64,000 nt of DNA from Ulvibacter sp. MAR_2010_11 (GTDB lineage: Bacteria; Bacteroidota; Bacteroidia; Flavobacteriales; Flavobacteriaceae). Shown here in pieces: positions 42,516 through 51,244 of this stretch (the first letter of the stretch is position 1; every line of letters begins with the position of its first letter). The notes beneath the pieces were generated by a model that saw only the letters and a program-made list of their open reading frames with translations, made no database searches and was not told the origin of the DNA. A program made the position numbers and the translations under genes. The stretch covers positions 987,501-1,051,500 of the forward strand of contig NZ_PHTY01000001.1 of assembly GCF_002813135.1 (NCBI RefSeq), in the 5' to 3' direction.

Positions 42516-42571
42516 ATTAGGCATAATTCAAAAACCATAGGTGGTAAAAACTATTTGCCTATAGGTAATTG

Positions 42572-43462
42572 TTATGCCGAAAGACTCATCAAATATTTTT
42601 TGGGAGTCGTTCCGAATTTCTTTTTAAAGGACGAAATAAAGTGACTTGCGGTGCTATAACCCACTTTCAGTCCCACTTCATTCACATTGTGTGTGCCTGT
42701 AGCCAATAATTGTCGCGCTACTTCCATCTTATAGTCGAACAAAAAACTAAAAACCGAATCCCCGTAAATTTGCTTAAAACCTTCTTTCAGTTTGTTAATG
42801 GGAATGTTGATTTCATCTGCCAACTGCTGTAGCGTGGGCGGCTCGGACATTCTGGCAATTATAATCTCTTTGGCTTTTTTAATTTTAGTCACATTCACCT
42901 CATCTGCCAAGAACGGACATTGTTCAATATCGCCATCGGCAGGCCGATTAAAATAAAGACTTAATAACTCGTATGCCTTAGCCTTAAAGTACAGAGGTTT
43001 AATGGATGGATGGAGGTTGTAATTCAGCAATTGATTGAGGACAATAGACATAGACGGTGAAATAGCTCCGTCTCTATAGTATTTTCGGTCTTTATTTTCA
43101 TCACTTAAAAAGGTGATATAGTTGGCTTCACGCGAAAATAAGCCGTGAAATTTTTTAATAGGAAGTAATAGTGACAGCACCCAGGAATTGGCACTTATCG
43201 TTAAATGCAAAGGAAGGTCTCGCTGTGGATTGTACAAAAGAAGTGAATTGTCTTCCCTAAGCGGAAGTCTGTAATTCCCATCGTTAAAGCTAAAACTTGC
43301 CGACCCTTTGATACAAAAGTGAAACTGTATAAAATGCGAACTTACTTCTCGTTTAAATAACTGGGTATCATGGGTTTCATTATTAAATTTTAGTATAAAA
43401 AAACCCTCTTCGACAACCTCTTCTTCGTAAAATCTTTGAGCGATACTTTTTTCAATTTCCAT
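42572..43462 (-). CDS. AraC family transcriptional regulator in the heme region
   Basis: 296 aa when started at 43462 (MEIEKSIAQRFYEEEVVEEG); a codon five residues earlier is possible. The N-terminal ligand domain (about 1-180) has no clear name. The C-terminal AraC domain (about 195-292) has PPTLQQLADEINIPINKLKE and NEVGLKVGYSTASHFISSFK, ending KKFGTTPKKYLMS. It is divergent from the hemA operon and lies upstream of hemH in the same direction with 91 bp between, so control of heme genes is a reasonable guess. A perfect 10-3-10 dyad 18 bp upstream of its ATG may control it. Confidence 0.88.
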   Translation of the reverse strand: MEIEKSIAQRFYEEEVVEEGFFILKFNNETHDTQLFKREVSSHFIQFHFCIKGSASFSFNDGNYRLPLREDNSLLLYNPQRDLPLHLTISANSWVLSLLLPIKKFHGLFSREANYITFLSDENKDRKYYRDGAISPSMSIVLNQLLNYNLHPSIKPLYFKAKAYELLSLYFNRPADGDIEQCPFLADEVNVTKIKKAKEIIIARMSEPPTLQQLADEINIPINKLKEGFKQIYGDSVFSFLFDYKMEVARQLLATGTHNVNEVGLKVGYSTASHFISSFKKKFGTTPKKYLMSLSA

Positions 43463-43480
43463 GATGGAATAATTCAATTT

Positions 43481-43503
43481 TTATTTAGAATGTTTCTAAA
43501 TAA
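43481..43503. promoter_or_regulatory. Perfect 10-3-10 dyad (TTTAGAA-n3-TTCTAAA core)
   Basis: TTATTTAGAA, spacer TGT, then TTCTAAATAA, an exact inverted repeat 18 bp upstream of the AraC gene start and about 150 bp before hemA. The TTTAGAA / TTCTAAA core resembles operators of Fur-superfamily regulators such as rhizobial Irr, as far as I recall. No T tract supports a terminator. Confidence 0.6.
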
Positions 43504-43617
43504 TTTTTTACTAAGCTTTCTTTCAAGGTGCTAAATTACTGGTTTTTTATACAATCGAAGGCGATTTATATGAAATTTAACGCCTAACGACATAAATGAT
43601 ACCGCTGGCGTTATTTT

Positions 43618-43642
43618 TTGATTTGGAATGCATTTACTTTTG
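43618..43642 (+). promoter_or_regulatory. Promoter of the hemA operon (TTG-N14-TACTTTTG)
   Basis: TACTTTTG at 43635-43642 fits TAnnTTTG. TTG at 43618-43620 lies 14 bp before it, a shorter spacer than usual. The presumed start ATG at 43654 follows 11 nt later. Confidence 0.6.
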
Positions 43643-43653
43643 CACCGTTAGCC

Positions 43654-44925
43654 ATGAAAAATAACGGTACGCAACTTAATTCTGTAATGACTGAAGGAAA
43701 TTTTTACGCTATAGGCCTTAATTACAAAAAGGCGGATGCAGAAACCAGAGGGCATTTCAGTATTTCCGAAACTGCAAAAAAGAACATTCTGCTTCAGGCG
43801 AAGGAAGAAGGAATTTCATCGCTTAGCGTTATTTCAACCTGCAACCGTACCGAATTATACGGCGTTGCACAACATCCTTTTCAGCTTATAAAATTACTCT
43901 GCGAACACACCCAGGGCACCGTCGAGGAATTCGAAAAGGTTGCCTATGTCCATAAAAGTAAGGCTGCAGTTTCCCACCTCTTTAAAGTAGGCACCGGACT
44001 TGACAGTCAGATTCTAGGCGATTTTGAGATTATATGTCAGTTGCGAAACGGCTTCCGGCAGTCGAAAAAATTAGGTTTGATGGATCCTTTTCTGGAACGA
44101 TTGGCAAATGCGGTCATTCAGGCGAGCAAACGCATTAAAAACGAAACCGAAATTTCAACAGGCGCCACTTCAGTGAGTTTTGCCGCGGTACAGTATATCA
44201 TGGCGCGTGTTCCCTATGTTTCAGAAAAAAATATCCTGCTCTTCGGAACCGGTAAAATTGGACGGAACACCTGCGAAAATCTAATAAAACACACCAAAAA
44301 CGAACATATTACGGTTATAAATCGGACTAAAATTAAGGCCGAAAAAATTGCCGGAAAGTTTAATCTTATTGTCAAAGATTACGCCGATATCCAGAGTGAA
44401 ATTGCACATAGCGATGTGTTGGTCGTGGCCACAGGGGCACAGCAACCTACTATTTCGAAAGAATTGTTGTTTCTAAAAAAACCCTTACTTATTCTCGACT
44501 TGTCCATTCCGAAGAACGTCTCAGAAGATGTCACTAAAAATGAATTGGTCACTCTGGTTCATTTAGACAATCTTGCTTCAGTAACCGATAAAACACTTGA
44601 ACACAGGGCTTCTCAAATTCCCCGGGCAGAAGTTATCATCCGTGAAATCGAAACAGAATTCAATCTCTGGGCCGAAAATCGCAAATTTGCACCTACTATC
44701 AAAGCTTTAAAAGCCAAACTCGCCGAAATTAAATCGGGTGAAATTGATTTTCAGCGTAAAAAAATAGCCGATTTTAACGAATCACAGGCCGAAATTATCA
44801 GCAATCGTATAATTCAAAAAATCACAACCCATTTTGCCAATCATTTAAAGGACGATGCTGTTTCAACTCCTGCCAGTATCGAACTTATTAAACAAGTCTT
44901 CCAACTTTCAAGTTCAGAATCGTGA
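43654..44925 (+). CDS. hemA: Glutamyl-tRNA reductase
   Basis: 423 aa if started at 43654 (MKNNGTQLNSVMTEGNFYAI). The frame is open further upstream to 43618 but that part contains the promoter; an ATG at 43687 is an alternative start. The enzyme reduces glutamyl-tRNA to glutamate-1-semialdehyde, the first committed step of C5-pathway heme synthesis. The active-site Cys is in ISTCNRTELYG, the NADPH motif is LLFGTGKIGRNTCENL, and HLFKVGTGLDSQILGD is the standard tRNA-glutamate region. A C-terminal dimerisation helix is present. It overlaps hemC (GTGA) and leads the forward heme operon. Confidence 0.96.
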   Translation: MKNNGTQLNSVMTEGNFYAIGLNYKKADAETRGHFSISETAKKNILLQAKEEGISSLSVISTCNRTELYGVAQHPFQLIKLLCEHTQGTVEEFEKVAYVHKSKAAVSHLFKVGTGLDSQILGDFEIICQLRNGFRQSKKLGLMDPFLERLANAVIQASKRIKNETEISTGATSVSFAAVQYIMARVPYVSEKNILLFGTGKIGRNTCENLIKHTKNEHITVINRTKIKAEKIAGKFNLIVKDYADIQSEIAHSDVLVVATGAQQPTISKELLFLKKPLLILDLSIPKNVSEDVTKNELVTLVHLDNLASVTDKTLEHRASQIPRAEVIIREIETEFNLWAENRKFAPTIKALKAKLAEIKSGEIDFQRKKIADFNESQAEIISNRIIQKITTHFANHLKDDAVSTPASIELIKQVFQLSSSES

Positions 44926-45833
44926 AAAAAGTAATTCGAATTGGCACCCGGGACAGTGAATTGGCGCTTTGGCAGGCGAAAACTGTTCAGGAGCAACTGA
45001 AGCAACTGGGTTATGAAACTACCTTAGTTCCGGTAAAATCTACAGGAGATTTGGTCCTGGACAAGCCTCTTTATGCCATGGGAATCACGGGAATCTTTAC
45101 CAAAACCCTCGATGTTGCCATGCTAAACGGGAGTATCGACATTGCAGTGCATAGCATGAAGGACGTGCCTACCCTTTTGCCGGAAGGCATTGTTCAAACG
45201 GCCGTTTTGGAACGAGCGGCTTTTGAAGATATTTTGGTTACAAGCGGCTCTTTTGACGCAACCAAGGCGTGTACCATTGCAACAGGAAGTCTTAGGAGGA
45301 AAGCACAATGGCTACACCGGTATTCGCATCATGAAGTTGTGGAATTACGAGGCAATGTAAATACCCGACTGCAAAAACTTACAGACAACAATTGGCAGGG
45401 AGCCATTTTTGCCAAGGCAGGTTTGGAGCGAATCAATCTACTTCCAAAAAACCATACTGTTCTGGACTGGATGATTCCGGCACCGGCACAGGGCGCTATG
45501 GTAGTGGTAGCCTTAGAGCATGACACCTTTTGTATTGAGGCTACTTCCAAATTAAATCATCTTAACTCATACCTTTGCACGCATATAGAACGTGAATTTC
45601 TGAATGTTCTGGAAGGAGGATGTACAGCACCAATTGGAGCGTTAGCATTGGTTAATGAAGATATTGTTCAGTTTAAAGGGGTGTTGTTTTCCTTAGACGG
45701 AAAAACAAAACTTGAAATTGAAAAAGAAACCAAGGTAGAGAGTTATAAAAACTTCGGCAGGGAGTGTGCTTTAGAATTACTCGCAAACAGCGGCAAAGAA
45801 TTGATGAAAAACATCAAAAATGAGCTTAGGTAA
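44922..45833 (+). CDS. hemC: Porphobilinogen deaminase (hydroxymethylbilane synthase)
   Basis: 303-aa enzyme that polymerises four porphobilinogens. It starts with GTG, overlapping the hemA stop by 4 bp. The family N-terminus IRIGTRDSELALWQAKTVQE, the catalytic Asp region HSMKDVPTLLPEG, and the cofactor-linked Cys in LNVLEGGCTAPIGALA (about 235-250) are all present. Length is typical. It overlaps hemD by 14 bp, indicating tight translational coupling. Confidence 0.96.
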   Translation: MKKVIRIGTRDSELALWQAKTVQEQLKQLGYETTLVPVKSTGDLVLDKPLYAMGITGIFTKTLDVAMLNGSIDIAVHSMKDVPTLLPEGIVQTAVLERAAFEDILVTSGSFDATKACTIATGSLRRKAQWLHRYSHHEVVELRGNVNTRLQKLTDNNWQGAIFAKAGLERINLLPKNHTVLDWMIPAPAQGAMVVVALEHDTFCIEATSKLNHLNSYLCTHIEREFLNVLEGGCTAPIGALALVNEDIVQFKGVLFSLDGKTKLEIEKETKVESYKNFGRECALELLANSGKELMKNIKNELR

Positions 45834-46506
45834 ATCTCCCATACTACTTTCTACAAAGGTTCTTACCGAATCTCAAAAAGCATCCATAATTTCAAACGGG
45901 ATTGCCTTAATTGATTACAACGCCATTAACGTGACTCTGAAACCTACTTTTACGCCAAAAAAGGTCAAAAATGCGATTTTTTCGAGCAAAAATGCGGTAA
46001 AATCGATTAAAAAGTACAATTCTGACCTCTTTTCAGGAAATATTGAAAATTGTTTCAGTGTGGGTAAAACCACAACGCAGTTTTTAACTGAAAATGGGCA
46101 AAAAGTGACAAAAACAACTCAAAATGCTTCAGAATTAGCCGAATTTATAATAAAAAACCATAAAAATGATGCATTTTACTTTTTCTGCGGAAGTAGAAGA
46201 AGAGATGATATTCCTGCTGCATTGAAAAAGGCAAAAATTGAGCATTTTGAAGTAAAAACGTACCAAACTGAGCTAAAACCACGTTATTTTGATGAAATAT
46301 TCGACGGAATCCTGTTTTTTAGCCCTAGTGGAGTGGAAAGTTTTGTTGCTGAAAATAAAATAGCACAGAGTACTGCTTTTTGCATAGGTGCAACGACCGC
46401 TTCAAAAGCAAAAAAATATACTAAAAATGTACAGCTTGCTACAACTGCATCAATTAATAGTACAATTGAGCTGGCTGTAAATACATTGAAAAATGACAAA
46501 AATTAA
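45820..46506 (+). CDS. hemD: Uroporphyrinogen-III synthase
   Basis: 228-aa protein in the fixed position between hemC and hemE, overlapping both by 14 bp. HemD sequences diverge strongly. The visible family features are the N-terminal [12 protein letters not shown], the central hinge [14 protein letters not shown], and the C-terminal [14 protein letters not shown] followed by [14 protein letters not shown], which matches the typical PS.....F and IG..T motifs. It closes and inverts hydroxymethylbilane into uroporphyrinogen III. It is unusually Lys-rich. The call rests partly on context. Confidence 0.9.
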   Translation: MSLGKSPILLSTKVLTESQKASIISNGIALIDYNAINVTLKPTFTPKKVKNAIFSSKNAVKSIKKYNSDLFSGNIENCFSVGKTTTQFLTENGQKVTKTTQNASELAEFIIKNHKNDAFYFFCGSRRRDDIPAALKKAKIEHFEVKTYQTELKPRYFDEIFDGILFFSPSGVESFVAENKIAQSTAFCIGATTASKAKKYTKNVQLATTASINSTIELAVNTLKNDKN

Positions 46507-47530
46507 AAACGACTTATTTCTTCGAGCCTTGAATGGGGAAACCGTAGATCGTCCTCCTGTGTGGATGATGCGACAAGCCGGGCGCTATTTACCCGAGTTT
46601 ATGGAGATAAAGGAAAAATACGACTTCTTTACCCGGTGTCAGACACCCGAACTTGCCAGTGAAATTACCATCCAACCCATTAGAAGATACGGGATGGATG
46701 CGGCTATCCTGTTTAGTGATATTCTGGTTATTCCACAAGCCATGAACATTCATGTCGAGATGAAACCCGGTCTGGGTCCCTGGCTTCCCAATCCCATTCG
46801 GTCGCAAAAAGATCTGGAGCGCGTAATTGTACCCGATATTCATGAATCTCTGGGTTATGTTATGGAGGCTATTAAAATGACAAAGGAAAAACTAAACGAT
46901 GACATTCCGTTAATTGGTTTTGCCGGGAGTCCGTGGACGATACTTTGCTATTGTGTACAGGGGCAGGGAAGTAAAAACTTCGACATTGCCAAAGAATTTT
47001 GTTTTACGCAACCGTTAGCTGCGCACGAATTGCTTCAGAAAATAACAGATACCACCATCTTATATTTAAAAGAGAAGGTAAAAGCAGGAGTAAATGCCGT
47101 TCAAATCTTTGACAGCTGGGGCGGGATGTTGTCTCCCGAAGATTATCAGGAGTTCAGCTGGCAGTATATGCAACAGATAATTGACGCTCTTAAAGATGAA
47201 ACGCATGTAATTGCTTTTGGAAAAGGATGTTGGTTTGCACTCGATAAAATGGCAAAAAGTGGTGCTTCGGCTTTGGGTGTGGATTGGACCTGCTCTGCAA
47301 AAAATGCTCGTTACCTCACAGGAGGAAAGATAACCTTGCAAGGAAATTTTGATCCTACAAGATTGTTTAGTCCGCCGGCGGAAATTAAAAAGAGGGTAAC
47401 GCAAATGATTAATGAATTTGGAAAAGACAGATATATTGTAAATTTAGGACACGGGATTCTCCCAAATATTCCATTAGAAAATGCAAAGGCATTTATTGAT
47501 GCCGTAAAAGAATATAAGGCAGAAAATTGA
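46493..47530 (+). CDS. hemE: Uroporphyrinogen decarboxylase
   Basis: 345-aa cytoplasmic enzyme that removes four carboxyl groups to give coproporphyrinogen III. The N-terminal [17 protein letters not shown] is the diagnostic signature, with the catalytic Asp in [46 protein letters not shown] and [19 protein letters not shown] are also as expected. It starts inside hemD and its stop overlaps the TTG start of the next gene. Confidence 0.97.
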   Translation: MTKIKNDLFLRALNGETVDRPPVWMMRQAGRYLPEFMEIKEKYDFFTRCQTPELASEITIQPIRRYGMDAAILFSDILVIPQAMNIHVEMKPGLGPWLPNPIRSQKDLERVIVPDIHESLGYVMEAIKMTKEKLNDDIPLIGFAGSPWTILCYCVQGQGSKNFDIAKEFCFTQPLAAHELLQKITDTTILYLKEKVKAGVNAVQIFDSWGGMLSPEDYQEFSWQYMQQIIDALKDETHVIAFGKGCWFALDKMAKSGASALGVDWTCSAKNARYLTGGKITLQGNFDPTRLFSPPAEIKKRVTQMINEFGKDRYIVNLGHGILPNIPLENAKAFIDAVKEYKAEN

Positions 47531-48015
47531 ATCTCTGGGCGCGCATAAAACAACTAAGTGTTAGGCAACTCTTTAAGTTGTCGTTATTATTTATGAGCAG
47601 ACCGCTTTTAATTTTGCCAACCCTTCGCGCCACTAAGGAGACCATGAAAATATGTGATGAGCGCTTCGGAATGGCACATCATAAAAATAATAGGGCGAAT
47701 GCATTTAGACATGCACTTTGGAACTATACAATTTGTGAAAAAACCCTGAAATTTGTAAAAACGGACGAAAAAGCCCTCATTTGGGCCGAAAAAGTCACCA
47801 AATTATATGAAAAAGTGACAAAAAACGATGTTTTAGCACAGGCGATGGATTTGCACAATAATGAAATTGGAAGAATGTTGTTTTTAAACGAAAAAACATC
47901 GAAAATTGATGATTTTTTGTCTTTTTTAACTGAAATGATGAAAAAAGCAGTTAAAATCATCAAAATTGAAGAAACCAATATGTATACCAAGCAACTTGTC
48001 TATATTTCTGAATAA
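47527..48015 (+). CDS. DUF6973-like protein in the heme operon
   Basis: 162-aa protein with a proposed TTG start at 47527 overlapping the hemE stop; this rare start codon fits translational coupling, but the ATG at 47593 ([20 protein letters not shown]) is an alternative. The core [19 protein letters not shown] (about 53-71) has the N-A-x-R-H-A-x-W pattern of the DUF6973 family. A second block, [12 protein letters not shown] (about 107-118), has further His/Asn. Lys-rich elsewhere. Function unknown; its fixed place in the operon suggests a link to porphyrin metabolism or simple co-expression. Confidence 0.75.
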   Translation: MNLWARIKQLSVRQLFKLSLLFMSRPLLILPTLRATKETMKICDERFGMAHHKNNRANAFRHALWNYTICEKTLKFVKTDEKALIWAEKVTKLYEKVTKNDVLAQAMDLHNNEIGRMLFLNEKTSKIDDFLSFLTEMMKKAVKIIKIEETNMYTKQLVYISE

Positions 48016-48776
48016 TGTTTAAAAATATACTAAGAGGAGTAAAAGCCTACGGAGGCACTTTCAGGCTTATTTCACAACTAGGGTTGTGGAAATATTTTGG
48101 CATTCCTATGCTTATTAGTTTTCTAACGGCTGTCCTCATTGGAGTTTCGGCCTGGGGCTTAAGTGACAACATAGGAAGTGTTATTGCCAAAATTTGGTTC
48201 TGGGAATGGGGTGCCGAAACATTTAAAACCATAGGCACAATTCTAGGTGCCTTTATTATTATTGTGGTGGGACTTATTTTGTACAAACACATTGTTATGG
48301 CTCTAAGCGCTCCTTTTATGAGCCCTGTCTCAGAGAAAATAGAAACTCATCTCACCGGAAACTCACATTCGCATAGAAACACCGGGAATGCCGCCCAATT
48401 GTGGAGGGGAATTCGAATAAACAGTAGGAATTTGATCATGGAACTACTCTTTACAGTGCCAATTTTGCTTATAAGTTTTATCCCGGTAATTGGGTTTTTC
48501 TCTTCCATTTTGCTGTTTCTGGTGCAATCGTATTATGCAGGCTTCGGAAATATGGATTATACCTTGGAACGTCATTTTGAAGTTAGAGACAGTGTGCGCT
48601 TTGTAAGGCAAAACCGCGGAATAGCGATTGGAAATGGGTTGGTATTTATGGGAATGTTATTCATCCCGATTATAGGAATTATTTTAGTACTCCCGCTTTC
48701 AGTAACGGCCGCCACTACAGAAACGGTCCGGTTGTTGGAAGCTTCGAAACAACAAAAAATTAATGCGAATGGATAG
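48015..48776 (+). CDS. EI24/CysZ-family membrane protein
   Basis: 253-aa integral membrane protein with about four helices and hairpin-like segments (PMLISFLTAVLIGVSAWGLS, IIIVVGLILYKHI, IPVIGFFSSILLFLVQSYYA, FIPIIGIILVLPLSVTAA). The alternation and the SAPFMSPVSEKIETHL stretch fit the EI24 family, whose E. coli member CysZ carries sulfate. The ATG overlaps the preceding stop (TAATG) and the end overlaps the acetyltransferase gene by 14 bp, so it belongs to the heme operon. What it transports here is unknown. Confidence 0.85.
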   Translation: MFKNILRGVKAYGGTFRLISQLGLWKYFGIPMLISFLTAVLIGVSAWGLSDNIGSVIAKIWFWEWGAETFKTIGTILGAFIIIVVGLILYKHIVMALSAPFMSPVSEKIETHLTGNSHSHRNTGNAAQLWRGIRINSRNLIMELLFTVPILLISFIPVIGFFSSILLFLVQSYYAGFGNMDYTLERHFEVRDSVRFVRQNRGIAIGNGLVFMGMLFIPIIGIILVLPLSVTAATTETVRLLEASKQQKINANG

Positions 48777-49299
48777 TATAAAAGCTTGTTATATCGCTCC
48801 ACTTCGCCTTGATGACGCAGATAGTCTTTATAATTTAATGACTTCAAATGCATCTCAATTTAAAAACTTCTTGCCCAAAACCCTGGCTCAAAACCAAACA
48901 CCAGAAGCATCCAGAGAATATATTCAAAATAAAATTTCCGAAAACCAAACGAAAAGCACAATTACACATGCTGTCAAGGTAAAAGAGACGCGTAAAGTGG
49001 CGGGTCTAATTATTTTAAAGAATATCGATAAAACTAAATCACAGGGAGAATTTGCCTACTGTATTGGCGAAAAATTTACCGGAAATGGCTGGGCTACCAA
49101 AGCAGTACAGGAGATGTCTCGTTTTGCTTCGGAAGAATTAGGGCTGAAAAAACTGCAAATTATAGCACATAAAACCAATATAGCCAGTTGCAAAGTTGCC
49201 AAATCGAATGGTTTTGTGTGGAAAAAAACCTTGATCGATGAATTTACTTCTCCAACCGGCGAGGCTTTAGATATGGAATTATTCGAATTACAAGTATGA
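48763..49299 (+). CDS. GNAT family N-acetyltransferase (RimJ/RimL-like)
   Basis: 178-aa acetyltransferase. The acetyl-CoA binding motif A is visible as IGEKFTGNGWATKAVQEM (about 105-122), a variant of Q/R-x-x-G-x-G/A, followed by LQIIAHKTNIASCKVAKSNGF typical of the ribosomal-protein/RimJ-like subgroup. It overlaps the EI24 gene by 14 bp and hemF by 4 bp, so it is embedded in the heme operon. The acceptor is unknown. A second in-frame ATG lies two codons in. Confidence 0.88.
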   Translation: MRMDSIKACYIAPLRLDDADSLYNLMTSNASQFKNFLPKTLAQNQTPEASREYIQNKISENQTKSTITHAVKVKETRKVAGLIILKNIDKTKSQGEFAYCIGEKFTGNGWATKAVQEMSRFASEELGLKKLQIIAHKTNIASCKVAKSNGFVWKKTLIDEFTSPTGEALDMELFELQV

Positions 49300-50198
49300 A
49301 GGAGCAATTTGTAGCATATATAATAGAATTACAGCAAATCATTACTTCGGCTTTAGAAGAAGTAGATGGGAAGGCAACATTTGTTGAAGACCTTTGGGAG
49401 CGACCGGAAGGAGGTGGTGGTAAAAGTCGCATCTTGGAAAACGGAGCGGTTTTCGAAAAAGGAGGTGTAAATATCAGCGAAGTGTACGGGAAGCTTCCGC
49501 TTTCCATGCAACAGTATCTGGAAGTTGATAACGCCGATTTCTTTGCTTGCGGTCTGAGCTTGGTATTGCACCCAAAAAATCCGTTTGTTCCTACCGTTCA
49601 TGCAAATTGGCGCTATTTCGAACTGTACAATGCTTCAGGAGAGGTCGTCGATAGTTGGTTTGGCGGGGGTCAGGATCTTACGCCTTACTATTTGTTTGAA
49701 GAAGATGCCAAACACTTCCACACAGTATGCAAAAAAGCCTGCGACTTACATCACCCAAAATTTTATCCCGATTTTAAAAAACGCTGCGACGACTATTTTT
49801 ATAATTCACATCGCAACGAAGCCAGAGGGATTGGAGGTTTGTTTTTCGATTATTTAAAGGAAAATGATGACTTTTCAATGCAAAACCGCTACAATTTTGT
49901 CACCGAAGTGGGCAATAGTTTTCTGGAAAGTTATCTTCCCATAGTTGAAAAACGGAAAGGCACTCCTTTTACAAAAGAGCATCGTAATTGGCAGGAAATT
50001 CGCCGCGGACGCTATGTTGAGTTTAATTTGGTGCACGATAAAGGAACGCTCTTCGGACTCAAAACCAACGGCCGTATTGAAAGTATTTTAATGAGTTTAC
50101 CTCCCGTTGTACAATGGAAATACGACCATCATCCCGAAGAGGGAAGTGAAGAGGAGAAATTAATTGAAGTATTGAAAAACCCGAAAGATTGGATTTAG
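49296..50198 (+). CDS. hemF: Oxygen-dependent coproporphyrinogen III oxidase
   Basis: 300-aa enzyme converting coproporphyrinogen III to protoporphyrinogen IX with O2. Signature blocks are present: PTVHANWRYFEL, WFGGGQDLTPYYLFEEDAKHF, RNEARGIGGLFFDYL and RRGRYVEFNLVHDKGT. Its presence indicates aerobic heme synthesis. The ATG overlaps the GNAT stop. It is followed by a 62-bp gap with a hairpin before hemB. Confidence 0.96.
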   Translation: MKEQFVAYIIELQQIITSALEEVDGKATFVEDLWERPEGGGGKSRILENGAVFEKGGVNISEVYGKLPLSMQQYLEVDNADFFACGLSLVLHPKNPFVPTVHANWRYFELYNASGEVVDSWFGGGQDLTPYYLFEEDAKHFHTVCKKACDLHHPKFYPDFKKRCDDYFYNSHRNEARGIGGLFFDYLKENDDFSMQNRYNFVTEVGNSFLESYLPIVEKRKGTPFTKEHRNWQEIRRGRYVEFNLVHDKGTLFGLKTNGRIESILMSLPPVVQWKYDHHPEEGSEEEKLIEVLKNPKDWI

Positions 50199-50219
50199 AC
50201 TTTATAAATAACATCACAA

Positions 50220-50241
50220 TTAGCTTACGGCTTTAAGCTAA
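50220..50241. repeat. Hairpin between hemF and hemB
   Basis: TTAGCTTA pairs perfectly with TAAGCTAA around loop CGGCTT. It is followed by TAGCTTTAAAATAAA rather than a T run, so it is a weak terminator at best. It could shape the hemB leader. Confidence 0.6.
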
Positions 50242-50260
50242 TAGCTTTAAAATAAAAACT

Positions 50261-51235
50261 ATGTACCCACTAAGAAGAAACAGAAGATTACGCTCTTCCG
50301 AAACCATACGGAGTCTCGTTCGCGAAACGATTATCTCCCCTAACGATTTCCTCGTTCCTCTGTTTATTGTGGAAGGAAAGGGAATCAAAGAAGAAATTCC
50401 TTCTATGCCAAATTACTATCGCTATAGTCTTGATTTGTTGGCTTCGGAAGTAAAAGAATTGTGGGCGATGGGCTTAAAATCGGTTTTGTTATTCGTAAAA
50501 GTGCCCGAAAATCTGAAAGATAATACCGGTAAAGAAGCTCTGAACTCCAAAGGACTCATGCAGCGAGCCATTCAGACGGTAAAAAATGCAGTCCCCGAAA
50601 TGCTCGTAATGACCGATGTGGCGTTAGACCCCTATTCCAGTTATGGTCACGATGGAATTGTAAAAGATGGTAAAATTAGCAACGACGATACCAACATCAT
50701 TTTGGCAGAAATGTCCCTGTCGCACGCCAAGGCAGGAGCCGATTTTGTGGCGCCCAGCGACATGATGGACGGTAGAATATTTGAAATTAGAACACTGTTG
50801 GAAGAGGAAGGTTTTCACGACACCGGAATTATGAGTTACAGCGCCAAATACGCATCGGCGTTTTATGGCCCGTTTCGGGATGCGTTGGACTCTGCGCCCG
50901 GATTTGGAGACAAAAAAACCTATCAGATGGATCCCGCCAATCGCGAAGAAGCCATCAAAGAAACCCTTATGGATGTTGAGGAAGGCGCCGATATTGTGAT
51001 GGTGAAACCCGGATTGTGTTATTTGGACATTGTACGTGAAGTTCGTAACGCCGTAGATGTACCCGTTGCCGTTTATCAGGTAAGCGGAGAATATGCCATG
51101 CTAAAGGCTGCTGCCGAAAAAGGCTGGGTAGACCACGACGCGGTGATGATGGAGCAGATTACTGCTATTAAAAGGGCCGGCGCACATATTATTGCCAGTT
51201 ATTTTGCCAAAGATGTGGTAAGATTAATTTCGTAA
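50261..51235 (+). CDS. hemB: Delta-aminolevulinic acid dehydratase (porphobilinogen synthase)
   Basis: 324-aa enzyme joining two ALA molecules into porphobilinogen. The Schiff-base lysine motif is in DIVMVKPGLCYLDIVRE, with the other active lysine in IMSYSAKYASAFYGPFRDA. The metal-binding stretch VMTDVALDPYSSYGHDGIV lacks the three-Cys zinc site, so it is of the Mg-dependent type. The 62-bp gap from hemF is the largest gap in the forward heme cluster. It ends 9 bp before the DinB-like gene. Confidence 0.96.
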   Translation: MYPLRRNRRLRSSETIRSLVRETIISPNDFLVPLFIVEGKGIKEEIPSMPNYYRYSLDLLASEVKELWAMGLKSVLLFVKVPENLKDNTGKEALNSKGLMQRAIQTVKNAVPEMLVMTDVALDPYSSYGHDGIVKDGKISNDDTNIILAEMSLSHAKAGADFVAPSDMMDGRIFEIRTLLEEEGFHDTGIMSYSAKYASAFYGPFRDALDSAPGFGDKKTYQMDPANREEAIKETLMDVEEGADIVMVKPGLCYLDIVREVRNAVDVPVAVYQVSGEYAMLKAAAEKGWVDHDAVMMEQITAIKRAGAHIIASYFAKDVVRLIS

Positions 51236-51244
51236 ATTGTTGCT

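Noticed and set aside
43618-43653. N-terminal extension of hemA from 43618
   Set aside because: The extra 12 codons contain the -7 box TACTTTTG and do not resemble known HemA N-termini.
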